Shown: positions 12,701-22,360 of the stretch, in pieces | Position numbering within the stretch: the first letter of the stretch is position 1 | Layout: each line of letters opens with the position of its first letter | Source: Prostheceraeus crozeri | Taxonomy: Eukaryota; Platyhelminthes; Polycladida; Euryleptidae | Length of the DNA: 64,000 bases | Assembly (NCBI GenBank): GCA_907163375.1 | Contig: CAJQUW010016185.1 | Span: 124,001 to 188,000 of the forward strand | Reading direction: 5' to 3' | Translations under genes and position numbers: made by a program | The notes under the pieces: generated by a model | Seen by the model: only the letters and a program-made list of their open reading frames with translations | What the model was told of the DNA's origin: nothing | Databases searched by the model: none

Positions 12701-13812
12701 ACTACTTGATAGTAGGCTTGATGTTACACGCTTGCGTGTATATACACTCATATACCCTTATACTAAATAGATCACGGGCTTAACACTTCGATGCCGCTGG
12801 GGTACAAGTTCGACCCCAACCAGTTTTCGAAGCAATCGCAAACATCCAATGCTTTCATACTAGCCTCCGACAGTCTATGACTTTGTTGCTAGTACACAGT
12901 TATCCTAGTTGCTCGTCCTTACAAAGTACGGGTACTGGATTATCACTTAGAAATGACAATATCAAAAAATCACAACTTTTCCGCATGGGGTCCGGGTTGG
13001 ACCCCAGCCGAAATTATCCATGATAGTGACATATAAAATGCACCAAGAGGTTTCAAAGTGGTGTTGAGTATTGAAGCAACAACTTCTTGCTTCATTTACT
13101 TATCATATATATACTTATAGAATATTCCATTGACGTGACAGCCCTATAAACATACGTCGTAGCAATACCATAAAAAGTCCTAGAATGGAAATTGCATGAA
13201 AATTATGGCACACGCCGGGGGAACTTAGTTGGGACAAAATGCAACTTGTGCGATCGGGCTTCCATGTTTTTTGATTGGCATTTATATTTATCAGGCCAAT
13301 TCTTGATCTGGATTGTTAGTCCTTGTCCAAAGACCATGTACACAAAAGCAATAGTGAATTTACAAAATGCTGCGCCGAGAGGATGACAAATAAGGAAATC
13401 CTTTTAAACGGTCTGTACGTTCATCATTTCGAAATATCGCTCCGATAATCTATCAATAGTATAATCAGACTCTTATGCAACTTGTAATGTCGATTTACAG
13501 AACATGCATAACTGAAGCTTGAAATCAGAGGCCAAGAAATCTTACAGTATTCATTTCACTTTAAAGTGTTCCCCTGTTCACTATATTTGAACAATTTTCA
13601 AAATCTCTACATGCATTCGAATATCAGCTTCCAAAATATCTCATGTGTCATTCAATGATTAATTGAAAAGTTCCAGCGACATTTCATTTATTTGAGAAAT
13701 GATTGTCGGTATAGAAACTTTCAATGTGTTTATTCCAGAAAAGCGCCAGATTTCTTAGCCGCTTGAAGAAGAAATTATCCAATAATTAGACTTTCTATCT
13801 GTGAATTCTTCA
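9719..13812. other. AT-rich host-like DNA without recognisable genes
   Basis: Only short open frames occur, with no shared motifs or splice structure. An inverted-repeat element occupies about 11092-12260. Two T-arm-like GGGGT...ACCCC patterns near 12808 and 12990 are too weak for a SINE call. Whether the first part still belongs to Polinton B cannot be decided. Confidence 0.5.
11092..12260. mobile_element. Inverted-repeat element, arms ~205 bp, ~750-bp spacer
   Basis: The segment 11092-11300 matches the reverse complement of 12052-12260 at roughly 85-90 %, including AACTTTCTAATTATCCAACA and GACAATATTTGTC blocks. The spacer has no coding capacity I can support. It fits a decayed non-autonomous DNA transposon or a local inverted duplication. 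I could not fix exact termini or a target duplication. Confidence 0.6.
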
Positions 13813-13818
13813 GATGTT
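13813..13818. other. Target site duplication of Polinton C, left copy (GATGTT)
   Basis: GATGTT directly precedes the AGTAGTAACC terminus and is repeated perfectly at 49408-49413 after the inverted terminus. Six base pairs is the Polinton hallmark length. Confidence 0.95.
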
Positions 13819-15535
13819 AGTAGTAACCCCGTGGCAAATTCAAGGCCAAAATGCGAAGCGATGAGTCATCAGGCTGACGCGCCCTCCCTCTGGAAGGAAG
13901 TCGCCAAGGATGTGATGGGAGGAATGGGTCCGTGAGGAGGAGCGATGTTCATGAAACCACCCCCCCCCCGACGACTCAACTGGCCAAGTTGGTTGAAAAG
14001 ACCAAAGTTGTTGAGAATCATGTGAAAGAGGCTTCTATCTATGTCTAGAGGCTTCTATGTCAGATTGAAATTCGCACAAAAAATTTTTTCGAAAATGTTT
14101 CACTACGGTGGTCTCGACACTTAGGATTTTTTTCGTGAAAAAAAATTTCAAAATGTTGGAATGGAGTTCCGAGACCCATCGTGTTTGTCGTCAAAAGTTG
14201 GGTCGGTGAAGTTTCGGTGAAAAACCGCCCCCCCCAACGACTCAACTGGACAAGTTGTTCAGAATCATGTGAAACAAACTTCTATCAAGGTTTCAGGTTG
14301 AAATGTGTCCAAAAAAATTTTTCGAAAATTTTTCACTACGGTGGTTGAAAATACTTAGGATTTTTTCAAGTCCAAATGTGAAATGTTGCTTTTTAGCCAA
14401 CTTTGACGATGAATAGCGGAGGATTGGAAGTGAATGAAGAGCTCGGGCTTCTTTTAGGGGCAAGACCGCGCTTTGTCCTCTAGGATCCACTCTTTTCAGA
14501 TGCGTGGCAGGCTCCGTTTCCAAATGAGAGCCTATTACAAATCGAGTTTTTGCGCATTTTCCAAGATTTTGGAACTTTTTGATTAAACGACCGAGCGTTT
14601 TAACCGAGAGGGTCGAGGGATGTCTTGAATGAAAGGGGAGAGCGAGAAAACGTGACACTCAAAATTTGGAGTCAATCGGGGCACTAGAACTGGAGATAGA
14701 CGGGTTTAAAGTTTTTGGATGATGGGTATTACGTCATCAGCTGATCGCCACACACTATATAAGCAGGGAACCGACAGAGACTTTTCATTTAGAGGAGAAC
14801 GATTGTCAAAGGTAGGTCGTCTCTCTGAGCTCCGATGATAGCTTCGGACATTCCAAATTCCGGGTTTCTGTAAGAAACCGACTTAGAAAATTTCATTGCT
14901 GAAGTCAGCTAAGGCGTCAGACTTAGAGGTTAGCCAGGAGATGGCCTTCGTCTCCAGGCCATAAAAGACTCCAAAACTTTAAAGGCTTGTAACTTTGCTT
15001 CTACAAGTCCGTTTGACTTGATTCAAAAAAGGTTCGGTTGCTATTGACCTGCTCTAAGTGATAGACTACTTATAAAATTTCATAAGTAGTGCTAAAAAGT
15101 TGAAAATATAAATTCACTAGTTTTGGAGGTTTTCTGGGGTGTTCGACCCTGCTGAAGTCAACTAAGACATTTACAAAGTTGTGGGAGGCGAGCTTCGGCT
15201 CGAGACTGGTTTCCTGATGTAAATAACTCCACCGATTTTCATGTCAAAATCGGGGCCCGGATACCAACACAGTGACATGACGCACGCTCTGTCCGCTCGA
15301 GGTTGGATTTGTGGGTCGAGGTCTTGGAGTTGGGATAAGATCCCCTCTGAGAATTGCCTGTGACGGATTCATCAGCTTAACTTGTCTTTCCTCAAAGCGA
15401 AGTTGTCTTTGTGATAGCACTGGGCGACTATCGATTCTGTCTTTGTATAGCATGGGCCTTCACGACTGAAAGTCCGGTAACTGTCGATGTGATGTCCAAA
15501 TTTGGTAAAAGCGTCGTTGTCAAGTCAAAAGCATG
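13819..15535 (+). repeat. Left terminal inverted repeat of Polinton C
   Basis: It matches the reverse complement of 47731-49407 at high identity (by eye about 97 %). Within it, two diverged sub-repeats (about 14060-14140 and 14295-14370) share TTCGAAAATxTTTCACTACGG. A C-run lies at ~13963 and the promoter block at 14729-14815. Open frames in the TIR occur in mirrored form at the other end and are mostly incidental. Confidence 0.95.
14729..14815 (+). promoter_or_regulatory. Left TIR promoter (CRE-like, TATA, splice donor)
   Basis: TTACGTCATC (14729-14738), TATATAAG (14756-14763) and donor AAAG|GTAGGT (donor at 14812) point inward. The identical set in the right TIR points inward on the other strand, so both ends can start spliced transcripts. 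Confidence 0.65.
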
Positions 15536-15578
15536 GCCAAATAAGGAAAGTTTGAATCATGGCTTTGTGCTCCCTGGG

Positions 15579-15586
15579 TATATAAA
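15579..15586 (+). promoter_or_regulatory. TATA box of the left-end gene
   Basis: TATATAAA lies 32 bases upstream of the ATG at 15618, implying a very short leader. A matching GGGTATATAA sequence precedes the unrelated gene at the right end (47684-47690, minus strand). Confidence 0.6.
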
Positions 15587-15617
15587 CCGCCGACTCTCAT
15601 TGAATTTCATTTCAATC

Positions 15618-15893
15618 ATGCAGACGCCGAACACTCTGGTCAACTCTCCTGACAAGCCTCTGTTGAAGCCGAGAAATCTATTTCAAGAGTTTCAGCGGGT
15701 TGAAGAGCGAGAAAGGATTTATAACAATCTTGCTCGAATTGGTTCATCGGCTGTTGATGATGATACCGATTCAACAGAGTGGGGCTATATACCGCCCTCT
15801 GACCGTCGGGTGGTAGTAGAGGAGGTTGATGCCGCTGACATAGAGAGACTAAGAGTCTCTCTCAGCAGGATCGGCCAGTCCCACCCAAGTTAG
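15618..15893 (+). CDS. Unknown acidic 91-residue protein at the left end of Polinton C
   Basis: The ATG at 15618 follows a TATA box at the expected distance and the frame is open to 15893. The longer frame from 15411 runs back into the TIR and is unlikely to be used. The protein has a basic/polar start, a helical segment (VEERERIYNNLARIG), an acidic linker (DDDTDS) and a second helical segment with a similar ending (IERLRVSLSRIG), so two related helix units may be present. About 80 bp downstream lies a copy of the last 20-odd codons of the right-end gene (15970-16039), in the same orientation relative to the element end. I do not recognise the family. Confidence 0.5.
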   Translation: MQTPNTLVNSPDKPLLKPRNLFQEFQRVEERERIYNNLARIGSSAVDDDTDSTEWGYIPPSDRRVVVEEVDAADIERLRVSLSRIGQSHPS

Positions 15894-15954
15894 GCGGTAG
15901 TCTCTTTAAAAACATAGGATCAACTTTCATACATGCAACACATTCTTTCATCAC

Positions 15955-16420
15955 CCTTCGTCGGGAACGCCCCATGAGCCTAAAGCGGTCCCAAGCCCGC
16001 CACATATCTTCGGATATGGAATGCAGAGGGGAAGAATAAATGATGAATGGAATGAAGGGAGGACATTCATGCGCCACACGCAACACATCACAAACTTCTC
16101 TCTTTGCTAGTGAACAAGCTCTTGTCAGTGTAGTCAGAAAGTGTATCATGGTTTGTAAAAGTTTTACTGCAGCACAGGTTGATGCATAGTTAGAAAGTTT
16201 GATCATGACGTTCATTCGTAAGTCTAGTCAGAAACTTTATCATGTTGTGCAAAGGTTTTACTAAAGCACAGGTTGATTTATAGTTAGAAAAGTTTGATCA
16301 TGATGTTTTATGAAACACACATGTCATGAAATGCAAGCGTCAGTGTAGTCAACTAGTTTTTACTACAACTCATGTTTGTGAAAGTAAAGTATTAGATTAC
16401 ACAGAGTCATCAATACTGTC
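15955..16420. repeat. Left subterminal inverted block with AGTTAGAAAGTTTGATCATGA iterations
   Basis: This block is an inverted copy of about 45760-46190. It contains the terminal codons shared with the right-end gene (KRSQARHIS...ECRGEE), then two or three ~75-bp iterations of GTTAGAAA(A)GTTTGATCATGA and GCAGCACAGGTTGAT-like sequence (near 16165, 16190, 16265 and 16290). It is separated from the main TIR by non-homologous gene bodies. Confidence 0.75.
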
Positions 16421-16499
16421 AAAGGTGTACAAGTCACATCAAGCATATTCAACTGAGTGTCCATTCCTGACACTCATGATCATTTGAAATTATTTGAAG

Positions 16500-17005
16500 A
16501 TGAAAAGTTGCATTCGTTTCCCAACTTCATGGTCTGTAGCAAGAGAGCTTGGCTATCCGTTGAAGGCTATAGAAAGTGTTACAAATGTAAATGAAAATAT
16601 TAAAGCTGGCGCTTCAGTTGAAAGACTTATGGATCTAGATGAGCATGCTATGAATCATCATTTGGATCGAAGATGGATAGAGGATTTTCCATGCTGAAAT
16701 GTAATGATCGTGAAAATGGGATGAAATTGGTGCGATCTGGAGTGAAAAAGAAAAAAGTTACATTTGCAACTGATTTGTCAAGTAACTCTACCAATAAAAG
16801 TGACTTTAGAAAGAAATTGGAAGAAGAGACGTTTAAATTATTATGTGAACGGAACTGCGTTGAGTGTTTTGAAAGGGAGCGGTCCCTTCTCTTTTTACCA
16901 TGTTGTCATTCTGTTATGTGTTCTACGTGCTATGTACCTTTGGAAACTATGTTGTGTCCCATCTGTGATCAAGAAATAATTTCAACAGTCAATGTATATA
17001 AATGA
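16500..17005 (+). pseudogene. IAP-like protein: UBA-like segment plus C-terminal RING finger, frameshifted
   Basis: The C-terminus (~16850-16995) is a C3HC4 RING of the inhibitor-of-apoptosis type: CVEC, LPCCH, CSTC and CPIC in correct spacing, ending close to the stop as in IAPs. The segment from 16500 (ARELGYPLKAIE...GASVERLMDL) resembles the UBA helices between BIR and RING in cIAPs. No BIR domain is seen. The frame starting at 16500 ends at 16697 and the RING frame is open from about 16673, so a frameshift near 16680 separates them. RING proteins of this kind are E3 ubiquitin ligases, and a virus-like element could use one to block host cell death. The RING call is firm; the UBA call and the IAP assignment are inferred. 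Confidence 0.65.
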
Positions 17006-17043
17006 TGTTGATGCAATCCTAGTCGAATTTAAAACAGTCATCT

Positions 17044-17235
17044 ATGACCATGACACCACTGTATCACCGTCTCATTGAAAAGAGAAAGCATGATTATACA
17101 AGGCAGTGGATTCTTGTGTTGGAAAAACTATTATCATCCAGTGATTGTAGAGAGATGATACATCGTTTGAGTAATGCTATCATTATTCACGCAAACTGTG
17201 AAGATGTTGACTATATGCTATTTTATAATTTTTAA
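17044..17235 (+). CDS. Small unknown protein (63 residues)
   Basis: A short frame begins 39 bases after the RING gene and ends shortly before the membrane protein gene. Its composition is helical and polar, with three cysteines. I see no motif. Its support is position in a tightly packed gene row and an uninterrupted frame, so it may not be real. Confidence 0.3.
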   Translation: MTMTPLYHRLIEKRKHDYTRQWILVLEKLLSSSDCREMIHRLSNAIIIHANCEDVDYMLFYNF

Positions 17236-17275
17236 CCAAAACAGTTTACGAAGACACTTTCATCACTGTTACATC

Positions 17276-17638
17276 ATGGTATTCTTTCATTACCTTGCTT
17301 GGAGTTATGTATTCTACACGTTGCTTATGGGAAGCCTTTTCCACTTAAGCACAATTGATGCAAAGGCATTAAACTTTACAAACATCGTCATACAAACAGA
17401 TTGTTCATGTCGGGCTCATAACATATCAGCAAACGACACAGCTGAACTGTTTCCATTGAACTGTAGTACATCACTGAATAATACATTACAGCTACCCACA
17501 CATGTATCTGCTTCTGACTATCCTACTGGTACTGTGGCTGTTCTCAGTGTATTGCTTTTTACTAGTGCTGTACTCAATGTCTTCCTCTATTTCATTGCGT
17601 TTACGACGGTGATGTTTCGACGCTGCTGTCGTGTTTAA
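17276..17638 (+). CDS. Predicted type I membrane glycoprotein (120 residues)
   Basis: From the ATG at 17276 the protein has a hydrophobic signal-like N-terminus (YLAWSYVFYTLLMGSLFHL) and a ~65-residue ectodomain with five N-glycosylation sequons (NFT, NIS, NDT, NCS, NNT) and three cysteines. A strong transmembrane helix (VAVLSVLLFTSAVLNVFLYF) and a short basic, cysteine-rich tail (FRRCCRV) follow. The upstream extension to 17174 is open but unnecessary. It sits between accessory and virion genes. I do not recognise the family. By layout it could be a surface or immune-interaction protein like the small membrane proteins of adenovirus E3 regions, but this is inference. Confidence 0.6.
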   Translation: MVFFHYLAWSYVFYTLLMGSLFHLSTIDAKALNFTNIVIQTDCSCRAHNISANDTAELFPLNCSTSLNNTLQLPTHVSASDYPTGTVAVLSVLLFTSAVLNVFLYFIAFTTVMFRRCCRV

Positions 17639-17669
17639 GCAAAGAACACTCTAACATCCACCTGTAAAA

Positions 17670-18035
17670 ATGGCTAGACGTTGTTCATCTCACCGTTCAC
17701 GCAGACAAAAGTGTCAATCAAATGCAAACAAAAAATTCTGTCTCACGCTTTGTCGCTTATTAAAATTAAAGCCATCTCATCGATGTGAGGCAATGAAGCT
17801 GGCAAACAATGCCTTCATTCGTAAAATGTGTGCGGAAATACGAAAAGTGCGTTATATGACATTAAATAGCAAAAAGGCCAATGCAATTGCCAGACATGGT
17901 AAAGTTCTTCGCACCTTGAGCAATCCAAAAACATCAATTCCTACAAAGCGCAAACTATTATCACAACGTGGTGGCTTCTTACCACTTTTAGCGCCTATCA
18001 TCATGGCAGCTGCCGGTCCTGCTTTGGGAGGTTAA
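17670..18035 (+). CDS. Adenovirus pX-like core/membrane-active protein
   Basis: The protein is strongly basic for ~95 residues and then ends with SQRGGFLPLLAPIIMAAAGP, a glycine-led hydrophobic helix. This combination is the signature of the pX (mu)-like proteins found in Polintons and adintoviruses, thought to condense DNA or act on membranes. The frame stops at 18035 (TAA), but the same frame continues with more small hydrophobic codons for 13 codons, so the C-terminus may have been shortened by a nonsense change. It precedes the packaging ATPase, as expected for a virion gene cluster. Confidence 0.75.
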   Translation: MARRCSSHRSRRQKCQSNANKKFCLTLCRLLKLKPSHRCEAMKLANNAFIRKMCAEIRKVRYMTLNSKKANAIARHGKVLRTLSNPKTSIPTKRKLLSQRGGFLPLLAPIIMAAAGPALGG

Positions 18036-18110
18036 GCTGGTGCTCTCGCAAATATAGCCATTAATGGATAGATACTAAGTTAAATGGCATGACGTTTCAT
18101 CAAAATCAAC

Positions 18111-18730
18111 ATGGATTTCCGTTTACTCTGTAATCGCACTATGTGTATCGTAGGACCCTCTCATAGTGGGAAGACACATTTAACACTGCAATTGTTGGAG
18201 CGTCGTAATGAGATTTTTGACTGCATACCTAATCGCGTTGTCTGGTGCTATGGAATTTATCAACATAACTTACATCGTGAATTGGTTGGTAAGGGTTACT
18301 TGGTTCAACCGGGATTATCAGCACAGCTGATATTCAACCTTATGATATTATCATTCTTGATGATTTACTTAATGAGAGTAAGAACTCACAAGAAGTAACT
18401 GCTATGTTTACCAAGGCTGCTCATCATAAACCATGCTTTATCATTTTTATTATGCAAAATCTTTTTCCAAGTGTAAAGGAAGCACGGACTCGAAGTCTAA
18501 ACACGCATTACTACATCATCTTTAAAAATCCTCGCGATAAAAGTCAAGTTGAATTCCTATCTCGACAAGTTCTTCCTCGCAAGTCAAAAGCATTGATTGA
18601 AGTATTTGAGGCTGCTACGGAAAAACCCTATAATTATTTATTTTTGGACTTTACCCAGGAGTGTCCTGAAGATTATCGCTTACGCAGTCATCTATTTGAG
18701 AAACCCATGATCATATATAAATTGTTATGA
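18111..18730 (+). pseudogene. FtsK/A32-type genome-packaging ATPase of Polinton C, frameshifted
   Basis: Walker A is GPSHSGKT (~18150-18175). Walker B is IIILDDLL (~18345-18370), and a sensor-like segment FIIFIMQNLF lies at ~18435. The protein would be about 206 residues, within the short range for Polinton ATPases. The Walker A frame ends at 18398, while Walker B and the rest lie in a different frame that is open from about 18325, so a frameshift sits near 18325. In related viruses this enzyme pumps DNA into the capsid. The stop overlaps the ATG of the next gene (18727). Confidence 0.85.
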
Positions 18731-19371
18731 GTGATTTTCAACTCATGATTGCTATTCCACAAGAAGAATATATACATCTGACTTCAATGCAGAGTGTTCA
18801 TCAACCTTGGGCAAATCAAATGTCACAACTTAATCAGCAATATGAACAAGAAGCTGTACAAAGTAAAAATCCATATGATAGTTTGATATAGCAGAGTTCT
18901 ACCTTAGAAGAAATGAAACAATTGAAAGAAAAAATACGCAATGATCTTTCGCTTGGTTCACCCAAACCCCATCGCAATCGCGCACTGAGCTTATATCGAA
19001 GTCTCGAACCCAACTTGAAAATCACACAACGAGGTGAAGTGGTTGGTGATGATGAAGCAGTCATTAGGGACTCAAGAGTGGAAGATTTAATTAATCATGC
19101 TGTTCGTGATCGTCGTCGTCACTTTACACTTACAGGATGGGAGTTCTTTTTAAAAAGTATGAAGAAATTCAATGTCCCAAAAGCAATTCTTGGACGTGAT
19201 ACCTTACAGGAAATGGAAAATGATTCTACACCTAGGAAGAGAAAGTTGCAAAGTATAGAGAAACCTAAAAAGAGAATCAAGCAAACTTTGAAAACACCCG
19301 AGAAGTTACCGAAGCGTATACCAAAACCTTCAACACGTTATCCATCATTTGATTTTATCACAGACTTTTAA
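18727..19371 (+). pseudogene. Conserved Polinton protein of unknown role (IPxEEY start)
   Basis: The ATG at 18727 overlaps the end of the ATPase gene. The protein starts MSDFQLMIAIPQEEYIHL, a pattern I associate with a conserved Polinton virion-cluster protein. It has one in-frame TAG at 18889-18891, then continues in the same frame to 19371. The second half is basic (helical, then lysine-rich RKRKLQSIEKPKKR). A gene of similar size and layout in Polinton D is 40714-41538. Function is unknown; a capsid-associated role is likely from the neighbours. Confidence 0.55.
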
Positions 19372-19565
19372 TGAAGAAGCTATGTTGCATCCCATGTTCA
19401 GAGTTGCCAAACATTCATGTGTCATTGAACTGCTTAAGTACATGTTGTAAAAGTGATTCATACAAGACGGCTCAAAAAAGTAGCAAAAGCAGGACTCAAA
19501 CACAAACGCAAACCCTAGCGGAGAAAAAGACTGATACTTTGAGGCAAATAAACGATCCCTCTTAA
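19371..19565 (+). CDS. Small cysteine-containing ORF between structural and integrase genes
   Basis: Its ATG overlaps the preceding stop (TAATG), and it ends six bases before the integrase ATG. The N-terminal half has six cysteines in paired spacing (CCIPC, CLSTCC) and the second half is QT-rich. I see no known domain. The tight spacing suggests a real gene or a remnant of one. Confidence 0.3.
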   Translation: MKKLCCIPCSELPNIHVSLNCLSTCCKSDSYKTAQKSSKSRTQTQTQTLAEKKTDTLRQINDPS

Positions 19566-19571
19566 TAGACG

Positions 19572-20639
19572 ATGGATGAACATCTGAAATCAATTTACTA
19601 TAACCCAAAGCATTATGCAGGTTATGCTTCAGTGAAAAAGTTGTCACAAGCAAGTGGTTATTCACAGAAGCAAGTGAAGAGATGGTTAAAAGCTCAATCT
19701 GCATATACATTGCACACACAAGCTCGACAACGTTATCCTACCCGTTCTTATATCGTTCATGATATTGATGAACAATGGCAAGCAGATTTGGCTGATGTTT
19801 CTTTATTAGCTAAAAAGAATAAAGGCTATCGCTTTCTCCTAACTGTCATTGACTTATTTTCTCGTTATGCTTGGGTTCAACCACTCAAGACAAAGCGTGG
19901 TGAAGAAGTGGCCGAGGCTTTCCAAAATATTTTCAGTGAAGGACGCATTCCCACACGTATTCAGACTGATCAAGGGAAAGAGTTTGAAAACAGACATGTG
20001 CGTGCTTTATTTCGCGAACACAACATTGAGCTGTTTAGTGTGAAAAGTGCATACAAGGCTGCAGTGGTCGAGCGCTTTAACCGTACACTGAAAAGTCGTC
20101 TATGGCGCTATTTCACTGCAAAAGTAACACAAAAGTGGACAGATGTATTACAAGATGCTGTACACGCTTACAATCATTCTGTTCATCGTATGATTGGTCA
20201 CAAACCTGCTGACATAACTCCAGACATGGTGGATACAATCCGTGAAATCAATGCTAAACGCAAGTAACCATCACAAGGTAAACGTGACATTCAGGTTGGT
20301 GACAAAGTTCGCATTTCCAAGGTGAAAAGCGTGTTTGCGAAAGGCTATCTTCCCAATTGGACGGAAGAAATATTTACTGTCTCTGAGGTTAACAAGAAAT
20401 TCAAGCCTACCACCTACAAGCTTCGCGATTATCATGGTGAAGAGATTGAAGGGAGTTTTTATCGTCATGAGATAGCACCCATCACCAAAGAAGATGATGA
20501 CTACATGGTTGAATAGATACTTCGCCACCAAATGCGAAAAGGGGAAAAGTGGAGCCTGGTGAAATGGGCTGGCTATCCAAATTCAATGAACAGTTGGATT
20601 TGTCATTCTGACCTTCATCGAGTAAGTCAACGTTCCTAA
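19572..20639 (+). pseudogene. Retroviral-type integrase of Polinton C with C-terminal chromodomain
   Basis: The catalytic core has the DDE triad: D in WQADLADV (~19785), D in IQTDQGKEF (~19965) and E in VVERFNRTLK (~20068). A short helical N-terminal region precedes it. After an in-frame TAA at 20265-20267 the same frame continues with an SH3-like segment (DKVRISKVK...YLPNWTEEIFTV). After an in-frame TAG at 20514-20516 it continues with a chromodomain (WSLVKWAGYP...NSW) ending at 20639. The enzyme inserts the element and makes 6-bp target duplications. A chromodomain can direct integration to methylated-histone chromatin. Two nonsense codons mean this copy could make only the core. The family is the F54H12.3-like Polinton integrases. 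Confidence 0.9.
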
Positions 20640-20657
20640 GCAAAGTAATGAATTGTG

Positions 20658-20675
20658 TAAATATAAATAAATAAA
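20658..20675 (+). terminator. Polyadenylation signals after the integrase gene
   Basis: Overlapping AATAAATAAATA lies about 20 bases after the integrase stop and just before the ATG of the next gene at 20681. Confidence 0.5.
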
Positions 20676-20680
20676 TATCT

Positions 20681-21088
20681 ATGGATCAAACTGCTACGTT
20701 TTATTCTGCCCCCTCCTATGCTAGTCATGGAGCTGGCTTTCCCGTTTATGCTGGATCGAGACGTCAAAAAGGGGATAGTCTATTGGCTGATGTCAAAGGT
20801 ATGATGCTCCCCACTATCGCAAATGTGGGAAAATCAGCTTTAAAGGAAGCTGTAGGATTAGCAGCAGATGTAGCAAGTGATGCGCTTTCAGGAAGATTGC
20901 CGATTCGTGAATCGCTAAAGTGTCATGGAATACAGCGTTTGAAGAATGTCGGTAAGGCTGGTATCAGGTCTGTCATCAGTCATATCAATCCACTCTCTAC
21001 GTCAGGCAAACGTAAGCGAAGAGCATCTCGTATACCTCCTAGCAAACGCAGACGACGTGGACTGTTTTGTTTTAAATATGGAATGTAA
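20681..21088 (+). CDS. Polinton PX-like basic virion protein
   Basis: The 135-residue protein has an N-terminal YSAPSYASHGAGFPVYAG stretch, a small-residue helical region (LPTIANVGKSALKEAVGLAA...) and a basic C-terminus (GKRKRRASRIPPSKRRRRG). Proteins with this small hydrophobic plus basic make-up sit immediately upstream of the MCP in many Polintons and are taken as minor virion proteins. The end overlaps the MCP start at 21078. The frame is intact. Confidence 0.55.
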   Translation: MDQTATFYSAPSYASHGAGFPVYAGSRRQKGDSLLADVKGMMLPTIANVGKSALKEAVGLAADVASDALSGRLPIRESLKCHGIQRLKNVGKAGIRSVISHINPLSTSGKRKRRASRIPPSKRRRRGLFCFKYGM

Positions 21089-22360
21089 AACCACATCCCT
21101 TTGCTTATTTGATAGAACACCTATACAGGCGGATACTATTAGAAATTATGTATCCATTCGTTATCCACAGACAAGTATTGATTCTGGTAGTGTCATTGAG
21201 TTTTTAATACCAGGAAATGATGCTGAGTACATCGATGTAAATGACATCAATCTACATGTTAAGTTTAAGATAGTAAATAAGGACGGTACAAACCTTGACG
21301 AGAAGGACAAAGTAGCCGTGAATAACTTGGCAATAGCAACGCCCTTCAAGGATGTATCATTGACCATTGGTGAAACTCGGGTTGAAGGTGGTCAACACAG
21401 TTATCCCTATCTCGGTTATTTTTCAACAGTCATGCAGCTCCAGCCACAAGCACAAAAGAGTCACATGGCTGTTATGGGTTGGTGTAGAGATGAAGCTGGT
21501 GAATTTGATAGTGACAAAAACAAGGGATTTGTCACTCGTGAAAAGTGGACTGCAGAAAGTAGGGTGTGTGAATTATATGGTCCCCTATACTTGAACTTTT
21601 TCCGTCAATCACGTTTCTTAATGGCAAAAGTAGACATGCGAGTTCATCTCTTACCGAGCGATCCTAAATTTGTATTGAATTCTTATGGAGCAAAGACTGA
21701 ATTTAAGATTGTGTTTGAAAGTGTTAGACTTTATGTGCGCCGAATGACAGTGAATCCTTCGGTGATTAATGGTCACGAGATGGGTTTGAAGAAGTATGAT
21801 GCTCTTTATGATGTAAATCATACTGAGATCCATAGTTCACCATTCCTTGTGCGCAAAAGAGCTTTGTTAAAGATAGTTTGTTTCCTATACAATCACCAAA
21901 AATGATCATTGTGGGATTGATTGCAAATGATGCATACAATGGTAATATATCGAAGAATCCCCTCAACTTTGAACACTTTGGTTTAAATCAAATCGGATTG
22001 TATCGCGATACTGATTGCATTCCTGGTACTCCTTTTTCCCCAGACTTCGCTAATGGACATCATTATCGCTCATATCAAAATACTGTGGAGACCTTTAAAT
22101 ACTGGAATACTGATGACACCAATGGTTTGACTTATGATGAATTTGCTAAAGGTTATACACTTTATGCATTTGATTTGACAGCAAACAATGAAGCAGGTGC
22201 TTCTTATCGTCCGGGTACTGCCACGAAGGGTCTTAAACTAGAATTCTTCTTTGAAAAAGATTTGACGAAAACAGTCAATGTACTCATCTATGCTGTGTTC
22301 GATTCCACCATTCGAATTAACAGACTACGTGACGTTTCCGCTTCTTATACAAGTTATTGA
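21078..22360 (+). pseudogene. Double-jelly-roll major capsid protein of Polinton C, one frameshift
   Basis: The ATG at 21078 overlaps the previous gene. The first part has the typical start SIDSGSVIEFLIPGNDAEYI followed by a DINLHVKFKI strand. The later part includes FNHxDFNGLNQ-type segments and ends with FDSTIRINRLRDV. This matches the F54H12.2-like MCP family of Polintons, which builds the icosahedral shell. Length would be about 427 residues. The first frame is open to 21905 and the second from 21878, so a frameshift lies near 21880. The stop (TGA at 22358-22360) overlaps the protease frame. Confidence 0.85.

Noticed and set aside
12770-13010. tRNA-derived SINE heads
   Set aside because: Two GGGGT...ACCCC T-arm-like patterns are present, but no A-box at the right distance, no tail and no target duplication.
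15244-15453. ORFs within the TIRs of Polinton C (also 14293-14658, 48612-48977, 47816-48025)
   Set aside because: They exist at both ends because the DNA is an inverted repeat, and they cross promoter and intron-like sequence.
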